Positions 30,374 to 37,918 of a stretch of 64,000 nucleotides of DNA are shown here, piece after piece. The notes beneath the pieces were generated by a model. The model saw nothing but the letters and a program-made list of their open reading frames with translations, was not told where the DNA came from and did not search any database. Source of the DNA: a bacterium. Its GTDB lineage: Bacteria > Orphanbacterota > Orphanbacteria > Orphanbacterales > Orphanbacteraceae. The translations under genes were made by a program, and so were the position numbers. Every line of letters starts with the position of its first letter. Within the stretch, counting starts at the first letter, position 1. The stretch lies in assembly GCA_025782575.1 (NCBI GenBank), contig JALGYY010000042.1, forward strand, positions 29,802 through 93,801, read 5' to 3'.

Positions 30374-30886
30374 GAAGGAGAATCCTCGACTGATTGTTCC
30401 CGGTTCGATGCCATTCTCGGTGAAGCCTCCCATCCACGCAAGCCGATTCGGCGACCAGACAGATCGGCCTGACCGCCAGATATTTGCTGCCAGTGAGTGA
30501 AAGATATAGGCGGTCTTCGACACTCATTCCTGTACAGTTCGAATTTAGTGGTGGCGAGCTTACTCGCGAGGCTTGCCTCGCATTCACCCTTTCGCTAGAC
30601 TCTGCCGGGATCAGGATGCACTTCCCCGAGTGGGAGAGCAGCCGGGCCTTCTGCAGCGCGCAGCCCGCCCGAGATTTGGGTTCGCCCCCGTTTCCGGCCA
30701 TTACCGGTAGCGGGAGGAACGAGGAGGCTTGACCCCTGGTGAGATTAATCGAGAAGGCAATACAGAGGCGCATCCATCGCGATGATTGGCAGATGATATC
30801 GGCGCAACTACCAGCAGAATATAGGGTTCGGGTACCCGGACCATTTCGGAAATTAACCGGACGTCTCGATTCGAAGGCCCGCGCAA
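30374..30886. other. Divergent intergenic region without a supported gene
   Basis: About 513 nt separate the minus-strand GT87-like gene from the plus-strand processive GT2 gene. Short frames exist but none has family-like sequence or a convincing start. No -35/-10 pair was found that I would defend. The clearest structure is the hairpin pair at 30554-30581, listed separately. GAAGG at about 30871-30875 may serve as the ribosome site for the gene at 30887. Confidence 0.6.
30554..30581. repeat. Two overlapping hairpins with near-identical stems
   Basis: GCGAG-CTTA-CTCGC (30554-30567) overlaps GCGAGG-CTTG-CCTCGC (30566-30581). The four stem arms are interchangeable, so alternative pairings (first with second, third with fourth, or first with fourth) are possible. 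There is no U tract on either side, so it is not a standard terminator. It could be a REP-like palindromic unit or a leader structure upstream of the GT87-like gene. Confidence 0.4.
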
Positions 30887-32338
30887 ATGGATAGCTGGGG
30901 TTCGCTCATCGCCGGAGTTTATGCTGCATCGCTTTTTCTCCTTGCCGCATTCGGTGTTCATCGTTATCTGCTACTCGCTCTCTATATTAAGCACCGCCGA
31001 AACAATTCGCGACAGGAGTGGAACGACGACTTCACTCCCCCTGTCACGATCCAGCTCCCGATTTACAATGAGAAATACGTGGTCGAGCGACTCTTGGAAT
31101 CAGTCGCTCTGATTCGCTACCCGGCCGGGAAAATGGAAATCCAGGTTCTTGACGATTCCACCGATGAGACTGCCCAGCGTCTGGAGGAGATTGTAGAACG
31201 ACTCCAGGGGAAGGGGCATGACATCAAGTACATCCATCGATCCGATCGCCAGGGGTACAAGGCAGGGGCATTGCAGGCCGGTCTGGAAACCGCCAGCGGA
31301 GAATTAGTGGCCGTTTTTGACGCCGATTTCACGCCTGATCCGAGTTTTCTCGAAGACGTGGTCCCGCAGTTTCAGAATGAAGATGTAGGCATGGTGCAGA
31401 CGAGATGGTCCCACATCAATCGGAATCATTCTCTTCTCACCCGGATTCAGTCAATCCTGTTGGATGGTCACTTCATAATCGAGCACAGCGCTCGAAGCAG
31501 GTCGGGACGATTCTTCAATTTCAACGGCACGGCGGGCATCTGGAGGAAAGAGGCGATACAGTCGGCGGGGGGATGGCAGGCGGATACGCTGACCGAGGAT
31601 CTTGACCTCAGCTACCGGGCCCAGCTGAAGGGGTGGAAGTTCATCTATCTGGAGGATGTGACGTCTCCGGCTGAACTCCCGGTCGAGATGAACGCTTACA
31701 AGAGTCAGCAGCACCGGTGGGCAAAAGGCTCGATCCAAACCGCACTCAAGTTGTTGCCGACGATCTGGAGGAGCCCGCTACCGTTCAAGGTGAAGGCAGA
31801 AGCGACGGTTCATTTATCTAATAATATCGCTTACGCGATCATGGTTGTTCCTGCGTTCCTGATGCTTCCCATGCTTATGCTGCACGCATCCAACGAAGTT
31901 TTTCGTGTGTTCTTCATCTATTCGCTCGTCTGGTTTGCATCGACGATTTCTGTTGTAGTATTTTATCTGTCAGCCGAATGGCGTGCCACGGGCCAGATTC
32001 GACGCCATCTTGCCATGCTTCCCTGTCTGATGTCGCTCGGGATCGGCATGTCGCTGAACAACGCCCGCGCTGTGTTCGAGGCGCTGGCTAGAAAGCATAC
32101 GCCCTTTCTAAGGACTCCGAAGTACGCGGTCGTCGAGAGTGGCTCGGGGTGGAAGAGAAAAAGCTATCGCGGCCGGTTTTCGGTACTATCCCTTCTCGAG
32201 GTGGCGCTCGCCTTGTACTTCATGGTTTCTGTGGTTTATGCGTTCTACTGGCATCTCTATCTTGCTGTGCCGATTCTACTACTCTTCCTCTTCGGATTTT
32301 CCTACGTGGGGGGATTGTCGATTTTTCAACGCGCCTGA
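30887..32338 (+). CDS. Processive GT2 glycosyltransferase, cellulose-synthase-like
   Basis: 483 residues. A leading membrane helix (about 5-28) is followed by a GT2 domain: IQLPIYNEKYVVERLL, VLDDSTDETA, FDADFTPDPSFL (D-x-D site), TEDLDLSYRAQLKGW (catalytic Asp of the T-E-D motif) and QQHRWAKGS (the Q-x-x-R-W motif of processive enzymes). Three to five C-terminal helices follow. All motifs of inverting, processive beta-glycan synthases are present, as in cellulose, glucomannan and cyclic glucan synthases. It lacks a PilZ domain and stands without a BcsB-like subunit, so the polymer cannot be named. It is probably a single-gene unit; the sugar dehydrogenase starts 116 nt later. Confidence 0.92.
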   Translation: MDSWGSLIAGVYAASLFLLAAFGVHRYLLLALYIKHRRNNSRQEWNDDFTPPVTIQLPIYNEKYVVERLLESVALIRYPAGKMEIQVLDDSTDETAQRLEEIVERLQGKGHDIKYIHRSDRQGYKAGALQAGLETASGELVAVFDADFTPDPSFLEDVVPQFQNEDVGMVQTRWSHINRNHSLLTRIQSILLDGHFIIEHSARSRSGRFFNFNGTAGIWRKEAIQSAGGWQADTLTEDLDLSYRAQLKGWKFIYLEDVTSPAELPVEMNAYKSQQHRWAKGSIQTALKLLPTIWRSPLPFKVKAEATVHLSNNIAYAIMVVPAFLMLPMLMLHASNEVFRVFFIYSLVWFASTISVVVFYLSAEWRATGQIRRHLAMLPCLMSLGIGMSLNNARAVFEALARKHTPFLRTPKYAVVESGSGWKRKSYRGRFSVLSLLEVALALYFMVSVVYAFYWHLYLAVPILLLFLFGFSYVGGLSIFQRA

Positions 32339-32454
32339 ACAGCGATGGCGAATTTGTCATCGGGACCGCCTTGGGTTACAGTCACACCTGATCGAATGTC
32401 TGCTCCCCTCAAAACCTCTCCATCGCCTGGCCGATTGAGCTGGAGATCGTCACT

Positions 32455-33330
32455 ATGCGTAAACGGATTCCCTCTGCTCTCGGCGTGGTGCTTCTTTTGA
32501 CTTTCGCCGGCTTTACGGAAGCTCCGGCGGATGTCACGTCCGAACTGATCGTGTCCGGCCTGAATCGTCCGATCTACGTTACAGCCCCTCCAGGAGATGG
32601 ACGCCTGTTCATTGTCGAGCAGCGGGGACAGATTCTGATCTACGAAAGCGGTGCTCTGCTGACCGAACCGTTTCTCGATATCGATTCCATTACACACAAC
32701 ATATCCAGCTTAAGCGAGCAAGGTCTGCTCGGGCTCGCGTTCGATCCTGATTTTTCGAACAATCGATTCTTCTATGTTCACTACTCAGCGAATTCGGGAC
32801 TGACAACAATCGCCCGCTATGAAGTTCTCGGTACGGACGCGAACAAGGCGGACCACTCCTCTGCCCAAATCATCTTCACCCAGTTTCAGCCATTTGCGAA
32901 TCACAATGGAGGTTGGATCGATTTCGGTCCCGACGGGTACCTCTACGTCGGCCTTGGTGACGGGGGATCAGGGAGCGATCCGGGAAATCGGGGACAAAAC
33001 GGGGCGACGCTGCTCGGGAAGATGCTCCGACTTGATGCATCGACCGTCCCGGCCTCGATTCCGGCGAGCAATCCATTCGTCGGTAACGGTAACGTGCTCG
33101 ATGAAATCTGGGCGCTCGGTCTCCGCAATCCCTGGCGGTGCAGCTTCGATCGATTGACGGGCGATTTCTGGATCGGCGATGTGGGCCAGAATGAATTCGA
33201 AGAAGTCGACTTTCAGCTCGCTTCCAGTGCGGGGGGGGGAGAATTACGGCTGGCGAAAGATGGAGGGTTTCCATTGCTTCATTCCATCGATCAACTGCGG
33301 GGCCGATACGCTCGACCTGCCTGTGCATGA
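32455..33330 (+). CDS. Glucose/sorbosone-type (PQQ-dependent) sugar dehydrogenase, N-terminal part; frameshifted
   Basis: The first 259 or so residues form the beta-propeller of an aldose sugar dehydrogenase. There is a signal peptide (SALGVVLLLTFAG), FIVEQRGQILIY, the catalytic-His segment ANHNGGWIDFGPDGYLYVG, LRNPWRCSFD and GDVGQNEFEEVDFQ. After a run of nine G at 33231-33239 the frame loses similarity (ELRLAKDGG...) and stops at 33330, while the expected continuation GGENYGWRKMEG appears in the +1-shifted frame. With eight G the whole gene would read as one protein from 32455 to 33940. The family oxidises aldoses in the periplasm using PQQ. The ATG has GGAG upstream at a normal distance. 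Confidence 0.85.
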   Translation: MRKRIPSALGVVLLLTFAGFTEAPADVTSELIVSGLNRPIYVTAPPGDGRLFIVEQRGQILIYESGALLTEPFLDIDSITHNISSLSEQGLLGLAFDPDFSNNRFFYVHYSANSGLTTIARYEVLGTDANKADHSSAQIIFTQFQPFANHNGGWIDFGPDGYLYVGLGDGGSGSDPGNRGQNGATLLGKMLRLDASTVPASIPASNPFVGNGNVLDEIWALGLRNPWRCSFDRLTGDFWIGDVGQNEFEEVDFQLASSAGGGELRLAKDGGFPLLHSIDQLRGRYARPACA

Positions 33331-33940
33331 GTATGATCACGGCGATGGCTGCTCGATCACAGGGGGGTATGTTTATCGGGGGGCCGAGATCCCCGAGCTC
33401 TACGGTCATTACCTGTTTGCCGATTATTGCAGCGGTCGGATCTGGTCACTCGAACATGATGGCGACACGGTGACGAGTTTCACCGAATGGACCGATCAGA
33501 TCAATCCAAGCTGGCCCGACACGATCGGTGCGCCGGCCTCATTCGGCGAAGATGGTTTCGGCGAGCTGTATGTTGTCGATCGGGGAGGGGGCACGAGTGG
33601 GGGCGAGATATGGAAGATCATTGCAGATCCGACAGGGATAAGCGGCACCGGGACGGCCCGGCCCTCATTCCGACTCGGCCACGTCGCGCCCAACCCCGTC
33701 ACACGACACGCCCGCTTTGAGATTACTCTCGACCGGCCGGGCATCGTCTCTATCAGTGTGTTCGATGTGACAGGCCGACTTGTTCGGAACATATCGAGCG
33801 AGAGCCGCGGAGCCGGGATTCATATTGCAGAATGGGACGGTCGCGACGCTTCCGGAGCGGAGGTCTCATCCGGTGCCTACTTCCTACGAGCCGAACTGGA
33901 CGGCCGGCGACTCACAAGAAGAATCAGCGTACTTCGGTAG
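33179..33940 (+). CDS. Sugar dehydrogenase, C-terminal part with type IX-like sorting domain; frameshifted
   Basis: This frame carries the rest of the propeller and the C-terminal tail of the dehydrogenase above. True similarity starts at about 33240 with GGENYGWRKMEG. The ATG at 33179 lies inside the overlapping N-terminal part and is probably not used. Visible family features are CSITGGYVYRG, LYGHYLFADYCSGRIWSL and FGEDGFGELYVVD. The last 90 residues form a FlgD/T9SS-type sorting domain (HVAPNPVTRHARFEI, WDGRDASGAEVSSGAYFLRA), so the intact protein would be exported by the same route as the giant and LVIVD proteins. It is either the second half of a real frameshift or an artefact of a one-base error. 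Confidence 0.82.
   Translation: MWARMNSKKSTFSSLPVRGGENYGWRKMEGFHCFIPSINCGADTLDLPVHEYDHGDGCSITGGYVYRGAEIPELYGHYLFADYCSGRIWSLEHDGDTVTSFTEWTDQINPSWPDTIGAPASFGEDGFGELYVVDRGGGTSGGEIWKIIADPTGISGTGTARPSFRLGHVAPNPVTRHARFEITLDRPGIVSISVFDVTGRLVRNISSESRGAGIHIAEWDGRDASGAEVSSGAYFLRAELDGRRLTRRISVLR
33231..33239. repeat. Run of nine G at the sugar-dehydrogenase frameshift
   Basis: Removing one G joins the two halves as ...SSAGGENYGW..., restoring a family motif. The run could be an assembly error, a genuine null allele or a slippage-prone phase-variation tract. Confidence 0.9.
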
Positions 33941-34042
33941 CGGAAAGCTCCTCGAACCAGGCGAGGAGACCTCCAGGACCCAGGGAGACAAAACAGCAAA
34001 AAAACGCGCAAATTTTCGCCTTCCCTGCCGAAAAGGGGAGAA

Positions 34043-34069
34043 GTGGAAGAAGTTCCGGTGTTCTTCCAC
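34043..34069 (+). terminator. Long hairpin after the sugar-dehydrogenase gene
   Basis: GTGGAAGAA and TTCTTCCAC form a perfect 9 bp stem around a 9 nt loop, 100 nt past the dehydrogenase stop. No U run follows on the plus strand, so it would be an atypical terminator or an mRNA 3' stabiliser. Confidence 0.35.
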
Positions 34070-34105
34070 AGATTGAGGCCGGTCCCCCTCGAGGAGGCAG
34101 AGCCG

Positions 34106-34134
34106 TTGACACACCACTGGAACTGTCGTAAGTT
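34106..34134 (+). promoter_or_regulatory. Candidate sigma70 promoter for the phoH operon
   Basis: A perfect TTGACA (34106-34111) is followed after 17 bp by TAAGTT (34129-34134), a poor -10. It lies 60-90 nt before phoH and just after the hairpin at 34043-34069, the position expected for the head of the long plus-strand operon. Confidence 0.38.
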
Positions 34135-34196
34135 GAGACAGATCAACAAATCAGGTCACTTCTTCAGGAGGTCGTTCGGCTCCCAGTGAGCACCGC

Positions 34197-35207
34197 ATGA
34201 ACGCCAAAGCCGTCAAGAGGTTTCGCCTCGTCGAGGTCGATCCGCTACTCGTTTTCGGCGAGAACGACCGATTCCTACGCCATATTCAGGACAGCTTTCC
34301 CGACGTCCAGGTGGTCGCCCGTGGGGGAGACATCTATCTGGCAGGGAAGCAGGCTGATGTCGACCTTGTCGAAAGGCTGTTCCTGGATCTCGTCGCTGCG
34401 ATCAAGCAGGGAAAAGAACTCCAGGACAGCGATATCCGGTACTTCACCTCCATGGCCATTGACGATAACGGAGGGGAAATCTCCCGTCTCTATGCCCCGA
34501 CAAAGGACTACTTCCACCTCAAAAAGCTGGTCGAGCCCAAGACGCTCGGTCAGGAGGAATATGTCCAGGCGCTCGAAAAATACGAAGTTGTCTTCGCTAT
34601 CGGCCCCGCCGGAACCGGAAAGACCTATCTGGCCGTTGCGGCTGCCGTGTCGGCTCTTCGGCGGCGGGAGAAAGGCCGGATCGTACTTGTGAGACCTGCC
34701 GTGGAGGCGGGGGAGAGCCTCGGATTCCTGCCGGGCGATTTCCAGGAAAAAGTTGATCCGTACCTTCGCCCGCTGTATGATGCCCTTCACGATTTGCTGG
34801 GCGCGGATCGCATCCGGCAATCGTTGGATATGGGCCTTGTCGAGGTGGCCCCCTTGGCTTACATGAGAGGACGGACGTTGAACGATGCGTTTGTCATTCT
34901 CGACGAGGCTCAGAATACGACAATCGGGCAGATGAAGATGTTTCTGACCAGACTCGGCAGCAATTCCCGGGCGGTTATTACCGGAGACGTCACGCAGGTT
35001 GATCTGCCGGAACCTTCCCACTCCGGTCTCGTCCGAATTCAGCCGATTCTTCAGGACGTCCCCGAAATCAAGTTTGTCTATCTGGGCCATCGAGACGTCA
35101 TGAGACATCGCCTTGTCCAGAGGATTATCCGCGCGTTCGATAACCACGCCAGTGGTTCGGTAAATCGGGTGGATCCGATCGTGGAAGAGTCCGGAACATC
35201 GGAGTGA
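34197..35207 (+). CDS. PhoH family ATPase (YbeZ-type)
   Basis: 336 residues. The Walker A motif is GPAGTGKTYLAVAAA near 136, the Walker B region is AFVILDEAQNTTIGQMKMF, and SRAVITGDVTQVDLP is the conserved sensor segment. The N-terminal 110 residues contain the KH-like/PhoH_N region with QADVDLVERLF. PhoH/YbeZ ATPases associate with YbeY in rRNA maturation. The synteny phoH-pgpH-ybeY-corC is widespread in bacteria and supports the call. The ATG at 34197 is the only in-frame start nearby. AGGAGG at 34166-34171 is too far away to serve it, so initiation may be weak. pgpH starts 4 nt after the stop. Confidence 0.95.
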   Translation: MNAKAVKRFRLVEVDPLLVFGENDRFLRHIQDSFPDVQVVARGGDIYLAGKQADVDLVERLFLDLVAAIKQGKELQDSDIRYFTSMAIDDNGGEISRLYAPTKDYFHLKKLVEPKTLGQEEYVQALEKYEVVFAIGPAGTGKTYLAVAAAVSALRRREKGRIVLVRPAVEAGESLGFLPGDFQEKVDPYLRPLYDALHDLLGADRIRQSLDMGLVEVAPLAYMRGRTLNDAFVILDEAQNTTIGQMKMFLTRLGSNSRAVITGDVTQVDLPEPSHSGLVRIQPILQDVPEIKFVYLGHRDVMRHRLVQRIIRAFDNHASGSVNRVDPIVEESGTSE

Positions 35208-35211
35208 TGAA

Positions 35212-37506
35212 GTGAAGATCTTCCCGTTCCGTAACGACATCGGCCGGAATCGCCCGAAACCGGGCGAGAAGAAAAAGGCCAAACCGGGCAACCACCGCTT
35301 TCGTGCCTGGCTCCGCCTGTATGGCCGGACGATCCGCCGGCTCGCTATCGCCGCAAGTGCGGTCTTCCTGATTCTCCTACTCTACATCCCCACCCGTTCG
35401 GTCAAGGGGATCGGCCTGACGGAAGGGCAGATCGCCAAAGAGAATATCATCGCCCCGTTTGATTTTCCCGTGATGAAGGATCAGGAGGCGCTCGAACAGG
35501 AACAGGAGATCGAAGCGCGTAAAATCCTGCCGGTGGTGCGCGTGAGTGAGGAGCAGACCGAGGCGCTGAAAGGGGCTGTGCGGGACTTCTTCTACGATGT
35601 GGAAAGCATTCTCGATACCGAGGAGGAAGTGACCGAGCAGCATCGGATGATCAGCGAGCTCGACGTCCCCTTTACAGAAACAGCCCGGAACGTACTTCTC
35701 GATCTTGCAAGCGAGACCCGGCTTCGCCAGGAAGTGAGCGTCTTTTTTGATGAGATCCTGAACTCAGGGGTCCTTAGCGACGCTGAATACTTTTCGGAGT
35801 CAGGCTACGACAGGCTCTCCGTCGTTCGCGACGGTGAAGAGTTCGCCCTCGCTCTCGACCAGTTCTACGATCTCGAAGAAATCCATCTGATCGCTACGGA
35901 GCGGGGCCGCCAGGTCTTTGATGAAAATCACGCGCTCCTCACCACGTTTTATGAAGTGGTGAATCATTTTGTTGCGCCCAACATGACATACGATGTGACC
36001 GCCACCGCAACGCGGAGGGACACTCGCAGAATGAGCGTTTCCCCGTTTACGGAACTTTACTTGAAGGATCAGAAGATTGTCGGCGCCCATGAGCGGGTCA
36101 CGAAGAAGGATATGCTTGTTCTACGATCTCTCGAGGCCAAGCTGGTCGAAGAGCAGATCGCGACAAGCCCCTGGCGCCGTCTCTACCCGGTTGTCGGGCG
36201 ATTTCTTGTGGTGGTCACCGTCATCACGCTGTTCGCCACGTTTCTCAGAAAGAGCAGGCCGAAGATCTATGAGAGGGACATGCACCTCATTCTATTGGCC
36301 GTAATCGGCGTTCTGGGAATCGGATTCTCCGCCACGCTCGATGCGTTCGACCTGTCCATGTATCTGCTCCCTATCGCTCTGGTCGGAATGCTTGCGTCTC
36401 TTCTCTTCGACGAGCGTGTCGGCATGGGGGTCGTTGGCGCCTATCTGGTGGTGATCGGTCTTCTCGGAGGGTTGCCGCTCCCGCTCCTTTTCACTCTCTC
36501 CGTAACCGGGTCCACCGCTGCTTACGGCGTTGCCGGAATCCGGAACAGGGGGAGCTTCTGGAAGTCACTCTCCTATCTGGCGGCTGCTTATATCGTGTCC
36601 ATTGCCGCCGCCGACTTCCTTCATCTGACCCCGAGCATGGATACCCTTCGAAAAATCGGGTTCGGTCTCCTGAGTGCGTTCGCGAGTGCCGGAATCACCA
36701 TGATCACATTGCCTCTGTTTGAGAATATCTTCAAAGTAACCACCAATATCACTCTCCTTGAACTTTCAGATCTCAATCGACCACTCCTGAAGAATCTATC
36801 CCTGTTCGCTCCCGGAACCTACCACCACTCCATTATGGTGGGGAATCTGGCCGAGGCTGCATGCGAGCAGATCGGAGCCAATTCGCTCCTTGGTCGCGTG
36901 GGCGGGTATTATCACGACATCGGCAAGATGTCGAAGCCCGAGTACTTTGTTGAGAACCAGATCGGAGGAGAAAACAAACACGACAAGCTGTCGCCCAAAT
37001 TGAGCGCGCTGATTCTCGTCTCCCATGTGCGCGAGGGTGTCGAGATGGCTCGGAGAGCCAGGCTCCCCAAGGAGATCATCGATGCGATCAAGGAGCACCA
37101 TGGTACGGCGTGTATGGCGTTTTTCTATGACAAGGCGCAGCGTTCCGCGCCGGGCTATGAGGTACCGGAGGGGGATTTCCGGTATCCGGGGCCCAAGCCG
37201 CGTACGCGCGTCAATGGCGTGATGATGCTTGCCGATGTCTCGGAAGCGGCTGTACGAGCTTTGGACGAACCGACACCGACACGAATTCGAACGCGAATCC
37301 TGAAGGTTACAAATGCGAAATTCGAACAGGGGCAGCTGGACGATTGCGATCTCACTTTTCGGGAGCTCCGCCTCATACAGGAGAGTTTCGTTCCGATTTT
37401 GACCAGCTCCATGCATTCCCGAATCCGATATCCCGATGAGTTGAAGCGGGAGGAGAGGCAGATCGCCGTTGGAGATCTATTCCGAAAATCTCCTCGAAAG
37501 CTTTGA
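35212..37506 (+). CDS. 7TM-HD domain phosphodiesterase (PgpH/YqfF family)
   Basis: 764 residues from a GTG at 35212. A basic cytoplasmic start is followed by TM1 (about 44-60), an extracytoplasmic 7TMR-HDED domain (about 70-310), seven helices (about 320-505) and a cytoplasmic HD domain (about 520-690) with YHHSIMVGNLAEAA, YYHDIGKMSKPEYF and HHGTACMAFFY. In Gram-positives the homologue PgpH hydrolyses cyclic di-AMP. The metal-binding His and Asp residues are present here, so hydrolase activity is likely. Its end overlaps ybeY by 38 nt. Confidence 0.93.
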   Translation: MKIFPFRNDIGRNRPKPGEKKKAKPGNHRFRAWLRLYGRTIRRLAIAASAVFLILLLYIPTRSVKGIGLTEGQIAKENIIAPFDFPVMKDQEALEQEQEIEARKILPVVRVSEEQTEALKGAVRDFFYDVESILDTEEEVTEQHRMISELDVPFTETARNVLLDLASETRLRQEVSVFFDEILNSGVLSDAEYFSESGYDRLSVVRDGEEFALALDQFYDLEEIHLIATERGRQVFDENHALLTTFYEVVNHFVAPNMTYDVTATATRRDTRRMSVSPFTELYLKDQKIVGAHERVTKKDMLVLRSLEAKLVEEQIATSPWRRLYPVVGRFLVVVTVITLFATFLRKSRPKIYERDMHLILLAVIGVLGIGFSATLDAFDLSMYLLPIALVGMLASLLFDERVGMGVVGAYLVVIGLLGGLPLPLLFTLSVTGSTAAYGVAGIRNRGSFWKSLSYLAAAYIVSIAAADFLHLTPSMDTLRKIGFGLLSAFASAGITMITLPLFENIFKVTTNITLLELSDLNRPLLKNLSLFAPGTYHHSIMVGNLAEAACEQIGANSLLGRVGGYYHDIGKMSKPEYFVENQIGGENKHDKLSPKLSALILVSHVREGVEMARRARLPKEIIDAIKEHHGTACMAFFYDKAQRSAPGYEVPEGDFRYPGPKPRTRVNGVMMLADVSEAAVRALDEPTPTRIRTRILKVTNAKFEQGQLDDCDLTFRELRLIQESFVPILTSSMHSRIRYPDELKREERQIAVGDLFRKSPRKL

Positions 37507-37918
37507 CATCGATACGAAGGCGTTCGCACGGATTGCCGGCGAGATTCTCTCGGATCTCCTGGGGGCGGATGGCGAGGCGAGCGTTATTTTTGTGTCGGAT
37601 AAGAAGATCCATGAGTTGAACAGAACATACAGGCATGTTGACCGGCCGACCGACGTGCTCTCATTCGGCTTTCTCGACGACGAGATGAGTCACGGAATGA
37701 TCGGCGACGTTTACATTTCCCTCGACACGGCGAAGCGACAGGCGGAAGAACGCGGAGCACCGCTGAACGATGAGCTCCTGCGGCTCATGGTTCACGGCCT
37801 TCTCCATCTGGCCGGGCACACCCACGACGGGGAAGAAGACACGAGCAAAATGAAGACGATCGAAGATAGATTGTTCCTGACGCACTATCCGATTTCGGGA
37901 GGAACTAACTCAGAATGA
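37469..37918 (+). CDS. ybeY: rRNA maturation RNase YbeY
   Basis: 149 residues. The zinc-binding signature H-G-x-x-H-L-x-G-x-x-H appears as HGLLHLAGHTHDGEED; the usual Y-D before the last His is H-T here. NRTYRHVDRPTDVLSF and IGDVYISLDTAKRQA are the other family blocks. YbeY is an endoribonuclease for 16S rRNA 3' maturation and ribosome quality control. The start is a TTG at 37469 inside the end of pgpH, with GGAGAGG about 10 nt before it. The stop overlaps the next gene by 4 nt (ATGA). Confidence 0.95.
   Translation: MEIYSENLLESFDIDTKAFARIAGEILSDLLGADGEASVIFVSDKKIHELNRTYRHVDRPTDVLSFGFLDDEMSHGMIGDVYISLDTAKRQAEERGAPLNDELLRLMVHGLLHLAGHTHDGEEDTSKMKTIEDRLFLTHYPISGGTNSE

Noticed and set aside
30660-30720. 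GGGTTCGCCCCC-like segment resembling a tRNA T-arm
   Set aside because: No matching acceptor, D-arm or anticodon arm could be folded around it.
30484-30732. Short plus-strand frame of 82 codons in the divergent gap
   Set aside because: It reads through the hairpin pair at 30554-30581, has no ribosome site and no resemblance to a known family.
34275-35291. 338-codon minus-strand frame opposite phoH
   Set aside because: Antisense to phoH, whose Walker motifs are intact. No family features are seen in the reverse frame.
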